Assembly (NCBI GenBank): GCA_946537565.1
Contig: CAMNFW010000095.1
Coordinates: 1-7,726 of the forward strand
Source of the DNA: an uncultured Ruminococcus sp.
Lineage (GTDB): Bacteria > Bacillota > Clostridia > Oscillospirales > Ruminococcaceae
DNA: 7,726 bases
Reading direction: 5' to 3'
Below are positions 1 through 5,843 of the stretch, piece after piece. The translations under genes and the position numbers were made by a program. A model generated the notes under the pieces. It made no database searches. It was not told the DNA's origin and saw only the letters and a list, made by a program, of their open reading frames with translations. Each line of letters starts with the position of its first letter. Position 1 is the stretch's first letter.

Positions 1-917
1 CTCATTGCTTCGTCCTCGTCCTCAGTAAGGAAAAGTTCAAGTGCTGTTCTGGGTGAACCAAATCTGCCGGAAGCATTTATTCTCGGTCCAAGTCCAAAGC
101 CAATAGAGTAAGAATCTACTTTTTTATCTGTAAGTCCGCAGACTTCTTTTAAAGCTATCAATGCAGGACGGTCTGTGTTATTTATAAGCTCCAGTCCATA
201 TGAAACAATAAAGCGGTTCTCGCCTGTGAGACTGACTATATCTGCAACAGTTGCAATAGCTGCCAGGTCTCCGAACTGCTCCAGCGCCATTGTATAGTCT
301 CCGCCGTCCATTGCTGCAACCAGCTTCAGAGCTATAACCGCTCCACAGGCATACTTGAAGGGTGAAGGACAATCATGGCGGTGAGGATCTACTACCGCTT
401 CCGCCCTGGGAAGCTTCTCTCCCTGCTGATGATGATCTGTAACCAAAAGTCTCATGCCCAGCTCATATATATGCTCAGCTTCGGAAATTGCGGAAATACC
501 GTTATCAACTGTTACTATCAGTCCGGTGCCCTGCTCATGTATATAGTCTATCGCATTGTTATTAAGTCCATATCCTTCTGAACGCTCAGGGATATAGTAC
601 ATAACTTCAGCTCCTGCTTCAAGCAGATATGAATAAAGTATTGCCGTTGCCATTATTCCGTCACAGTCGTAATCACCGTAGATACATATTTTCTCTCCGC
701 TGTCAACAGCCTCATTCAATATATCCGCAGCTGTCTCCATATCCCTGATGAGAAACGGATCTGAAAGCTCACTTACGTTCATAGATTCAGCTACAGATTC
801 CGGCGAAGTATAACCCTTTGCCGCCAATGCAGCTGCTGTGAGAGATGAAACCGCACAGCCTGTCATTATCCTTGATATAACTTTTTTATCCGGTGAACCG
901 ATCTTCCACTTTTTCAT
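1..917 (-). CDS. recJ: Single-stranded-DNA-specific exonuclease RecJ, N-terminal part (3' end beyond window)
   Basis: RecJ is a cytoplasmic 5'-3' single-strand DNA exonuclease of the DHH phosphoesterase superfamily, used in recombinational and base-excision repair. Reading the minus strand from ATG at 917 gives 305 open codons that leave the window at base 1. Visible family motifs are motif I YGDYDCDG (residues 80-87), VTVDNG (135-140, Asp138), the DHH signature VTDHH (159-163), DLAAIATVAD (217-226) and GPRINASGR (277-285). These metal-binding and core motifs are all intact, and their order matches RecJ. Usual RecJ length is roughly 560-800 residues, so about half is present; the rest of the DHHA1 and OB-fold parts would lie outside. 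The start is supported by an AGGAG sequence about 6 bases upstream. Cys85 replaces the more usual Ala in motif I, a mild variation. The gene has its own promoter and follows the lyase gene's terminator, so it is probably transcribed independently of it. Confidence 0.95.
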   Translation of the reverse strand, partial: MKKWKIGSPDKKVISRIMTGCAVSSLTAAALAAKGYTSPESVAESMNVSELSDPFLIRDMETAADILNEAVDSGEKICIYGDYDCDGIMATAILYSYLLEAGAEVMYYIPERSEGYGLNNNAIDYIHEQGTGLIVTVDNGISAISEAEHIYELGMRLLVTDHHQQGEKLPRAEAVVDPHRHDCPSPFKYACGAVIALKLVAAMDGGDYTMALEQFGDLAAIATVADIVSLTGENRFIVSYGLELINNTDRPALIALKEVCGLTDKKVDSYSIGFGLGPRINASGRFGSPRTALELFLTEDEDEAM

Positions 918-949
918 AAACCTCTCCTGATCTGAAATTATACATAATT

Positions 950-978
950 ATTATATCATTATTGGAACGATTTTTCAA
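950..978 (-). promoter_or_regulatory. Predicted sigma-A promoter of recJ
   Basis: On the minus strand TTGAAA (973-978) is followed by a 17-base spacer and a perfect TATAAT (950-955). Transcription would start near 943, giving a leader of about 25 bases that contains the AGGAG ribosome binding site (about 921-928). The near-consensus match is visible directly; its use is inferred. Confidence 0.75.
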
Positions 979-997
979 TAGCCTGAAAAAAAATCGT
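967..997. repeat. Imperfect inverted repeat overlapping the recJ -35 box
   Basis: ACGATTTTTCA (967-977) can pair with TGAAAAAAAATCGT (984-997) if three extra A residues bulge out; the loop is six bases. The arm 967-977 overlaps the recJ -35 hexamer. It may be an operator or just a chance pairing of A and T tracts. Confidence 0.3.
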
Positions 998-1073
998 CAT
1001 ATTATCCTAAACGGTTGAAACATCTTTTAATACTTCGTGGAGTGTTTTTTTGATGAAAAGTTCTGATTCCCCT

Positions 1074-1114
1074 AAAAAATGGAAAAAGGAGCTCTTGCGA
1101 ACTCCTGATTCCAT
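1074..1114 (-). terminator. Rho-independent terminator of the pectate lyase gene
   Basis: On the minus strand a two-part stem, ATGGAA plus AGGAG pairing with CTCCT plus TTCCAT (arms at 1102-1114 and 1079-1091, with a small internal mismatch), is followed directly by a run of six T (1074-1079). It lies about 80 bases after the stop codon at 1194-1196 and upstream of the recJ promoter, so it separates the two same-strand genes. Confidence 0.8.
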
Positions 1115-1139
1115 ATATCATTATATTTTGGGTAACCGA

Positions 1140-1173
1140 AGCTGCCGGGGTTCAGCAGCTCCGGATGAGCCGG
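1140..1173. repeat. GC-rich hairpins just downstream of the lyase stop codon
   Basis: AGCTGC (1140-1145) and GCAGCT (1155-1160) form a perfect 6-bp inverted repeat with a 9-base loop. It is followed by CCGG (1161-1164) and CCGG (1170-1173), which can form a second short stem. Neither has a T run, so these are not terminators in themselves. They sit in the 3' untranslated region of the lyase mRNA and may protect its 3' end. Confidence 0.4.
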
Positions 1174-1193
1174 CATAATGCTTGTGACTGTTA

Positions 1194-4100
1194 TCAGCCT
1201 AATTCCGGAAGCTCAGTGATAACCTTTGCATCAAGCTTCTGAACTGCAAGTGCGTCCTTAGCTGTAACTCCGTCTCCGGGATTGTAGCAGTCAGCGTTGA
1301 TAAGTGCCTGACCTTTAAGTCCGTACTTATCCATAAGTGCAATGTGCTGGAGGATAGCAACTGCATCTGCAACAGTTACCTTGCCGTCCAAGTTTGCATC
1401 ACCCATAAGTGAATCACCGGATATAACTGTAGATGTAGTTTCAGCAGCAGTTGTAGTGGCAGAGGTTTCAGAAACTGTGGAAGTTGTTGTGTTAACAGTT
1501 GTAGTTGTGGCAGCAGTTGTTGTATCAGCAGCTCCATTCTTCTTTACGATGAGATCGTCTGTGGAAATTGTCATGTCGTCCATGCAGCCGCCGTCCTTTT
1601 CAAATGCGCTCTTCAGGGAGGTAAAGAGAGCAGCACCTGTATTGGTGTCGAGGATATAGCTGCCGGAAGGAATATAGCTGAGTGATGAGCTGGTGTCGAA
1701 ATTCTCGTACTTGTTACCGCTTGTAACCTTGTCAGACTTGCTGCTTACTACCTTAGCCTGCATATCCTTTGTGCAGCTGTTGAGATAATCATTATAGCTC
1801 TTGATCGCACCGGAATCAACTCTCTGAGGGCTCTTGCAGCTGTTGAACACGTTATACTCTGAGAAGATGTAAGCATTTGCTCTTGTGTTCTGGCAATAGC
1901 CGGTCTGTCCGTCAAATACGTTGTTGTACATATGGATATTAGCCTGACGGGCAAGAGGTCCTCTTGATTCACAGTTCTTCCAGTAGTTGTGATGATATGT
2001 GAGATTGAACTGGAGGTTGCTGTCAGATGCTCCGACAAGATTTGTCTTGTGATAGCCTTCATAGTAGCAGTAGCTGTTTGTGAAATACTGTCCACGCTTG
2101 AAATCGCAGGCTCCGTCACCTTCTGCCTTGTCTGATTCAGCCGGATTTGCGATCTTCGGTACATAGAACTCACAGTTGTGGATCCAGCAGCGCTCAACTG
2201 AGGCTGTAAGTTTTGAACCGTCCTGTACACCTTCCATTCCGATACAATCCTCAGGAACATTTCTGAATTCGATGTTTCTTACTTCAAAGCTCTTTCCAAA
2301 AACCGGTGCTGCTGACTCTGCCATGAAATGGAAGCCCCAGCCGTCTACTACAGCATCATTTCCGACACCCTCAATAGTGATGTTCTTACCGGACTTCATT
2401 CTTGCCATGCCGCCGTTGTCTCCGACTGAACCGCCGTAGTTTACTGAGTCAAATTCTGTTACACCTGCCGGTGCAGAAACCTTTCCTACAAATCTTACAA
2501 CGAGAGGTGTACCGTCCTCAGCCAGCTTCTTGATTATACCCTGGTTTGTATTAGCTGTACCGCCGTTGGCTGTTTTTCCGCCGCTGGACTCCATTCCTGC
2601 GGAGTTGAGAATATTACCGATACCCTTTACAGTTGTGCCGTCCTTTGATGTTACAGAAACTGTATTCTTGTTTTCCTCAGTAACATAAAGAACCTTAGCA
2701 TTTGCCTTGATAGTTCCGTTATCGGTATATGCACCGACACCATCGCTGTAATTGAAGTGAGCATAACCTGAACGATCCTGCTCAGTTACATTGATATTTT
2801 CTTTAGTGATAGTTGTACCGTCAGAGGTGGTAAGTGTCATTGAGTACTTTCCGGGGATAAGTCCAAGTACATCAACACGAAGACCGCTGCTGGTATCTCT
2901 TACAAGATATGTGAAATCATCGCCCTGGAGAGTTCCGCTGGAGGGTCCGCTGTAGCTTACACCTGTAATATCAGCGTCCTTGACTCCGGATACTACAAGA
3001 TACATCATTTCATTCCAGCCGCCGTATGTAACGAGCTTGATATTGCTGGTATTGATATTTCCGCTGCCCTGAGGTGCGGTGGAAGCAGTTGTCTGTCCGC
3101 CCTGAGTTGCAGTTGTTGTTATCACAGGTGCTGAACCGTCACCGGAATATACCATGTAGAACAGATTAGCTGAATCAGCCTTTGTTAGTGTGTGGCTGCC
3201 TGCGGAAACATCTGTGGTTATTATGCCGCCAGAGCCGGTAAGCTTTGTACCGTCAAGCTTAATTGTGGGAGCGTCCTCAACGAATACGAGAGTGAGCTTT
3301 CCTGCTGACGGAGCATTGAAGCTTATGCTTGTAGCGGTCTCTATTTTCAGGCACTGTGTAAGTGTCTTTCCTGCGTAAGTAACTGAACCCTTTGCAGTTG
3401 AAAGGTTGCCGCTGATCGTATAGAAGCTGCTGGAAGTACCATTAGCTGTAAAGTCATGGATCTGATCGCCGGCAGTTACCTGCTGTGCAGCGGTAGTATT
3501 AACAAGTGTGGTATAAACAACAGGAGCTGTTGTGGTTTGAGCTGTTGTCTTTACAGTAGTTTCAGGAGCTGGTGTATCGTCAGCCTTGAAGCCGCTGCCG
3601 ATAGCTACTACTGAACCCTGATATGAAACGAGTGCAGCCTTAAGAGCATCGTTCACTGCATAACTCTCATCATCAGCTGAATTATCAAACTGCCACTGGA
3701 AATCGCCGCCGTCAACTCTTCCTGCTCCAGCCATTACGATCGCCGGAACATCAGCTGCTGCATCAGGTGTATAGCTGTACATTGTGCTTGCTGTATCAAA
3801 GTTATTATAGGCGGTTCCGCCCTTCTTTGCCTTTACAGATGAAGGAACCTGCTCACTTCTTGAAGTAGCCTCATAAGCATCAAATTCAGTGTTATTGCTC
3901 TGATAAGTAACATAATCCTTCTGACCTTCCATGTAGTTGCCGAAGGACTTTATAATGCCGCCGTCCTCTGATGAGAATGTTCCTGTTCCATAAGCAATAT
4001 CACTGCCCTGCATTGAAATAAGCATAGGATATTTGCATCTGCGGAAATAGTTGTTTTCAACGAAGCAGGAAGCACCCATTGTTACGCCTACGCCATACTT

Positions 4101-5258
4101 TGAATTGCCGTCGAAGTAGTTATTGTAGCTGTGAACTGTACAGGTTCTGATTCTTGGGTGACGGGAATCAGAATGATCATACCAGTTATGATGATAAGTG
4201 ATGTAATTTTCTTCACTTTCGCTCTTCATGCCCTGGAGATTGCATTTTCCGTTATCCCAGAAGTGGTTGTAGGAATGAGTGATATAGCTTGAGGTTTTAG
4301 TATCAAGTGCGCCGTCACCCTTAACCTGGTCTGCATCTGAACCTGCATCGCCGTAGAACATATCGCAGTGGTGAACCCATACATGATCGTTGTTCTGCTG
4401 GAGTCCCACGTTGTCGCCTTCGCCGCTGTTGCAGTTCATGAAGCCGATATTTCTTACCTCAACATTTGAGGCATTTGCGATCCTGAGTCCAAAGCCATTG
4501 AATACAGTATCGTTTCCGATACCCTCAATTGTTACACCGTTGGAAAGTCTCTTGCTTGCACCGCTTCCCTTAATGAGAAGGTCACCGTCCATAAGTGTTG
4601 AGGGGTCAGTGATATTTCCGATGCAGCGGATACAGAGAGGTCTTGAATCAGTGCCTTTCTGATAAGCTGTAAGAATATTCTGGATACCGGTAGCTGAAGT
4701 AGTGCCGCCCTTTGAATCAGTTATAACATCAAGCTTTACGCTGTCCTTTGTTGCATTTGTAACGTAAAGGACTATTGCTCCGCTCCTGAGAGTACCGTCA
4801 TCGTTGTAAGCTCCGGAAGAAGTTCCGTTTACGAAGCCGAAGCCGCTTCTGTCATTAGCTGCAACAGATGCTGTTGTCTCAGCAGCCTTTGAAGTGTCCT
4901 CCTTGCCGTTTATAACAGGAACTATTTTCATTGTATGGCTGCCTGCCTTAAGACCAACCATATCAGCTCTCATATAACCAGCATACTGTCTTATGAGCAT
5001 TGAATCGATCTGTGTTCCGTCAACATAAACATTGTATCCTGATGCACCTGTAACTGATGACCATGTAGCGTACATACCCTCGTTGTAACCTACTGTAGAG
5101 AGTACATTTACGCTGCTCTCAGCTGCACGAACTATGAGTGTTCCGCTGGATACCACATCAGATGCGATCCCGCTGAATGTTCCGGCAGCTGCTGAAACAG
5201 TCATCATTGCAGAAGCTGCAATAGCTGCGATTCTCTTTTTCATCAATGAGTTTTTCAT
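1194..5258 (-). CDS. Secreted cellulosomal pectate lyase with two PL1 modules and a dockerin
   Basis: This 1354-residue protein should cleave de-esterified homogalacturonan by calcium-dependent beta-elimination outside the cell. Order: signal peptide (about 1-45, basic start then Ala-rich core); beta-sandwich/Fn3-like region (about 48-135); PL1 module 1 (about 136-560); Thr-rich linker (561-592); small beta-rich CBM-like module (about 599-705); linker; second beta-sandwich region (about 737-827); PL1 module 2 (about 828-1235); Thr-rich linker (1242-1280); dockerin (about 1284-1354). Module 1 has the PL1 signature YITYHHNWYDHSDSRHPRIR with Arg366 and Arg371, Lys338 in GKCNLQG, and candidate calcium ligands Asp315 and Asp319. 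Module 2 has LTYHHNYW, then SRGPLAR with Arg1099 and Arg1104, Lys1071, and Asp1048 and Asp1052. Thus both modules look catalytically competent. The start is set by GGAGGG (5267-5272) eight bases upstream of ATG; a second ATG at codon 6 is less well placed. PL1 and dockerin calls are firm; exact substrate preference is not visible. Confidence 0.93.
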   Translation of the reverse strand: MKNSLMKKRIAAIAASAMMTVSAAAGTFSGIASDVVSSGTLIVRAAESSVNVLSTVGYNEGMYATWSSVTGASGYNVYVDGTQIDSMLIRQYAGYMRADMVGLKAGSHTMKIVPVINGKEDTSKAAETTASVAANDRSGFGFVNGTSSGAYNDDGTLRSGAIVLYVTNATKDSVKLDVITDSKGGTTSATGIQNILTAYQKGTDSRPLCIRCIGNITDPSTLMDGDLLIKGSGASKRLSNGVTIEGIGNDTVFNGFGLRIANASNVEVRNIGFMNCNSGEGDNVGLQQNNDHVWVHHCDMFYGDAGSDADQVKGDGALDTKTSSYITHSYNHFWDNGKCNLQGMKSESEENYITYHHNWYDHSDSRHPRIRTCTVHSYNNYFDGNSKYGVGVTMGASCFVENNYFRRCKYPMLISMQGSDIAYGTGTFSSEDGGIIKSFGNYMEGQKDYVTYQSNNTEFDAYEATSRSEQVPSSVKAKKGGTAYNNFDTASTMYSYTPDAAADVPAIVMAGAGRVDGGDFQWQFDNSADDESYAVNDALKAALVSYQGSVVAIGSGFKADDTPAPETTVKTTAQTTTAPVVYTTLVNTTAAQQVTAGDQIHDFTANGTSSSFYTISGNLSTAKGSVTYAGKTLTQCLKIETATSISFNAPSAGKLTLVFVEDAPTIKLDGTKLTGSGGIITTDVSAGSHTLTKADSANLFYMVYSGDGSAPVITTTATQGGQTTASTAPQGSGNINTSNIKLVTYGGWNEMMYLVVSGVKDADITGVSYSGPSSGTLQGDDFTYLVRDTSSGLRVDVLGLIPGKYSMTLTTSDGTTITKENINVTEQDRSGYAHFNYSDGVGAYTDNGTIKANAKVLYVTEENKNTVSVTSKDGTTVKGIGNILNSAGMESSGGKTANGGTANTNQGIIKKLAEDGTPLVVRFVGKVSAPAGVTEFDSVNYGGSVGDNGGMARMKSGKNITIEGVGNDAVVDGWGFHFMAESAAPVFGKSFEVRNIEFRNVPEDCIGMEGVQDGSKLTASVERCWIHNCEFYVPKIANPAESDKAEGDGACDFKRGQYFTNSYCYYEGYHKTNLVGASDSNLQFNLTYHHNYWKNCESRGPLARQANIHMYNNVFDGQTGYCQNTRANAYIFSEYNVFNSCKSPQRVDSGAIKSYNDYLNSCTKDMQAKVVSSKSDKVTSGNKYENFDTSSSLSYIPSGSYILDTNTGAALFTSLKSAFEKDGGCMDDMTISTDDLIVKKNGAADTTTAATTTTVNTTTSTVSETSATTTAAETTSTVISGDSLMGDANLDGKVTVADAVAILQHIALMDKYGLKGQALINADCYNPGDGVTAKDALAVQKLDAKVITELPELG
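1197..1409 (-). other. Dockerin domain of the pectate lyase
   Basis: Residues 1284-1354 form a type I-like dockerin, which anchors enzymes to a cohesin on a scaffoldin. The first calcium loop starts GDANLDGKVTVAD, with Asp1287, Asn1289, Asp1291 and Asp1298 at loop positions 1, 3, 5 and 12. The second loop, DCYNPGDGVTAKD (Asp1323 to Asp1335), has one extra residue compared with a canonical EF-hand-like loop, a feature I associate with R. flavefaciens dockerins. The protein ends eleven residues after the second repeat helix. Confidence 0.9.
1419..1535 (-). other. Thr/Ala/Ser-rich low-complexity linker before the dockerin
   Basis: Residues 1242-1280 are almost entirely Thr, Ala, Ser, Val and Glu. 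This is a flexible interdomain linker of the kind common in cellulosomal enzymes and a likely O-glycosylation target. A similar Thr-rich linker lies at residues 561-592 (bases 3483-3578). Confidence 0.85.
1554..2774 (-). other. PL1 catalytic module 2
   Basis: Residues about 829-1235. It starts with DRSGYAHF and GAYTDNGTI, paralogous to DRSGFGF and GAYNDDGTL in module 1. It keeps the parallel beta-helix motifs ITIEGVGNDAVVDGWG, CWIHNCEFY, GDGACDFK and YHHNYW, and the Arg pair 1099/1104. It is richer in Cys (ten between 1005 and 1224) than module 1. Confidence 0.88.
3144..3464 (-). other. Small beta-rich module between the PL1 domains, candidate carbohydrate-binding module
   Basis: Residues about 599-705, set off by linkers. 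The sequence alternates short beta-strand-like segments (FYTISGNL, GSVTYAG, TLTQCLKIE, SISFNAP, KLTLVFV, HTLTKA, LFYMVYS). This pattern is familiar to me from modules attached to PL1 and PL9 pectinases. A pectin-binding CBM77-like role is possible, since that family binds through lysines and several lysines are present (623, 631, 638, 654). I cannot confirm the family from sequence alone. Confidence 0.55.
3579..4850 (-). other. PL1 catalytic module 1
   Basis: Residues about 137-560. Parallel beta-helix lyase core with VTIEGIGNDTVFNGFGL (242-258), VEVRNIGFMN (266-275), HVWVHHCDMF (292-301), DGALDTK (315-321), Lys338 and SRHPRIR (365-371). Arg366 corresponds to the catalytic arginine of the family (Arg218 in Erwinia PelC), judged by the R-x-P-x-x-R pattern. 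Confidence 0.92.
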
Positions 5259-5305
5259 GATAAGATCCCTCCGAATAAAATATAAAAATATAATGATATA
5301 ATTTC

Positions 5306-5329
5306 GGTCACGTCCGATCGGCGCTGACC
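5306..5329. promoter_or_regulatory. 24-bp interrupted palindrome in the lyase leader
   Basis: GGTCA (5306-5310) and TGACC (5325-5329) flank a perfect 8-bp palindrome CCGATCGG (5314-5321), with three unpaired bases on each side. It lies between the predicted start of transcription (near 5349) and the ribosome binding site (5267-5272). Its GC content stands out in AT-rich surroundings. It could be a dimeric repressor operator or an mRNA hairpin. Confidence 0.5.
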
Positions 5330-5355
5330 TTTATGCTTCGTGTTTCATTGTCTAA

Positions 5356-5384
5356 ATTATAATACTTTGTTCACAATTATTCAA
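5356..5384 (-). promoter_or_regulatory. Predicted sigma-A promoter of the pectate lyase gene
   Basis: On the minus strand TTGAAT (5379-5384), a 17-base spacer and a perfect TATAAT (5356-5361). The predicted leader is about 90 bases long and contains the palindrome at 5306-5329 and the GGAGGG ribosome binding site. Confidence 0.7.
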
Positions 5385-5521
5385 TGATAAATAATACTCA
5401 TTAACTGATTTTTTATGCTTTTATCAATACCGTCCTCACACAATATATCATTAATATGTATTTTCAAGGCATTTGCCATAAAGATACAGTCAGATATTTA
5501 TTATTTTATAGATAAATTTAC

Positions 5522-5550
5522 TTGCATATCAATAATTATTATGATATAAT
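5522..5550 (+). promoter_or_regulatory. Candidate promoter at the left end of the tandem repeat
   Basis: TTGCAT (5522-5527), a 17-base spacer, and extended -10 TGATATAAT (5542-5550). The -35 is weak, but the TGnTATAAT element is perfect. A transcript from here would carry both repeat units in a leader of nearly 290 bases before the gene at 5844. Confidence 0.5.
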
Positions 5551-5572
5551 GAATGCAGAAGCATTCATTATA
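5545..5572. repeat. Perfect 12-bp hairpin in repeat unit 1
   Basis: TATAATGAATGC (5545-5556) pairs perfectly with GCATTCATTATA (5561-5572) around an AGAA loop. In unit 2 (5660-5687) the same hairpin has one mismatch (T at 5667). The left arm overlaps the terminal inverted repeat and the extended -10, so the same bases take part in three possible signals. Confidence 0.7.
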
Positions 5573-5584
5573 AATTATCTTAAT

Positions 5585-5630
5585 GCCCTTGCAGATACGC
5601 AGATCAATAATCTGCTCCCTGCAATCGGGC
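5585..5630. repeat. Nested hairpin in repeat unit 1
   Basis: GCCCTTGCAG (5585-5594) can pair with CTGCAA-TC-GGGC (5619-5630, two-base bulge). Inside it GCAGAT (5599-5604) and ATCTGC (5610-5615) form a perfect 6-bp stem with a 5-base loop. The outer stem is retained in unit 2, one pair shorter because of a deleted C; the inner stem has one A/C mismatch there. Confidence 0.6.
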
Positions 5631-5770
5631 AATTATATCATAACGCTTCGCTTTTATGATATAATGTATGCAGAAGCATTCATTATAAATTATCTTAATG
5701 CCTTGCAGATACGCAGATCAATGATCCGCTCCCTGCAATCGGGCAATTATATCATAACGCTTCGCTTTTA

Positions 5771-5779
5771 TGATATAAT
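5771..5779 (+). promoter_or_regulatory. Extended -10 element nearest to the repeat-protein gene
   Basis: TGATATAAT, a perfect TGnTATAAT, lies 64 bases before the ATG at 5844 with no good -35 at 16-18 bases upstream. It is the third copy of this motif (others at 5542-5550 and 5657-5665). Its position gives the most economical leader, about 58 bases. Confidence 0.5.
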
Positions 5780-5796
5780 ATCTTTATAGGTTCAAT

Positions 5797-5821
5797 GAGA
5801 CTGACCGACTTTAATAGTCTC
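5797..5821 (+). other. Leader hairpin upstream of the repeat-protein gene
   Basis: GAGACT (5797-5802) and AGTCTC (5816-5821) are perfect inverted repeats with a 13-base loop, ending 11 bases before the AGGAGG. No T run follows, so it is not a terminator; it may affect mRNA stability. Confidence 0.4.
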
Positions 5822-5843
5822 TTAATAATATGAGGAGGTTATC

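Larger units (their letters stand above)
5539..5779. repeat. Tandem structured repeat: two 115/114-bp units plus a partial third
   Basis: Unit 1 is 5539-5653, unit 2 is 5654-5767, and the first 12 bases of a third follow at 5768-5779. The units differ by three substitutions (positions 5552/5667, and two near 5609-5613) and one deleted C. Each unit starts with TTATGATATAAT and contains its exact reverse complement ATTATATCATAA (5632-5643; 5746-5757). This makes a roughly 105-bp element bounded by 12-bp inverted repeats, followed by a 10-base spacer CGCTTCGCTT. No protein-coding evidence: the open frame across it is a by-product of the repeat. The near-identity indicates a recent duplication or active homogenisation. 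Confidence 0.85.

Noticed and set aside
178..372. 64-codon minus-strand open frame
   Set aside because: Same strand as recJ but out of frame with its conserved motifs.
375..581. 68-codon plus-strand open frame
   Set aside because: Antisense to recJ, whose DHH motifs are clear in this stretch.
1043..1061. Possible plus-strand terminator (ACTTC/GGAGT followed by a T run)
   Set aside because: The stem is only about four pairs with a tiny loop, and there is no plus-strand gene to its left.
1072..1176. Short minus-strand frame starting MPAHPELLNPGSFGYPKYN between the lyase stop and its terminator
   Set aside because: No ribosome binding site, and its 3' half is the terminator stem; better explained as 3' untranslated region.
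1342..1659. 105-codon plus-strand Val-rich open frame
   Set aside because: Antisense to the Thr-rich linker; the Val/Ala richness simply mirrors the Thr/Ser codons on the other strand.
1748..2260. 170-codon minus-strand open frame
   Set aside because: It lies wholly inside the second PL1 module in another frame and has no recognisable domain.
5294..5302. Plus-strand TGATATAAT in the lyase leader
   Set aside because: Identical to the extended -10 in the repeats but with no -35 and more than 500 bases from the plus-strand gene; likely a chance match in AT-rich DNA.
5539..5779. CRISPR array
   Set aside because: Only two full units, repeats of about 115 bp and a constant 10-base spacer; no variable spacers and no cas genes.
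5583..5789. 68-codon plus-strand open frame across the tandem repeat
   Set aside because: It is internally repetitive only because the DNA is (38-codon spacing equals the 114-bp period), has no ribosome binding site, and overlaps strong inverted repeats.
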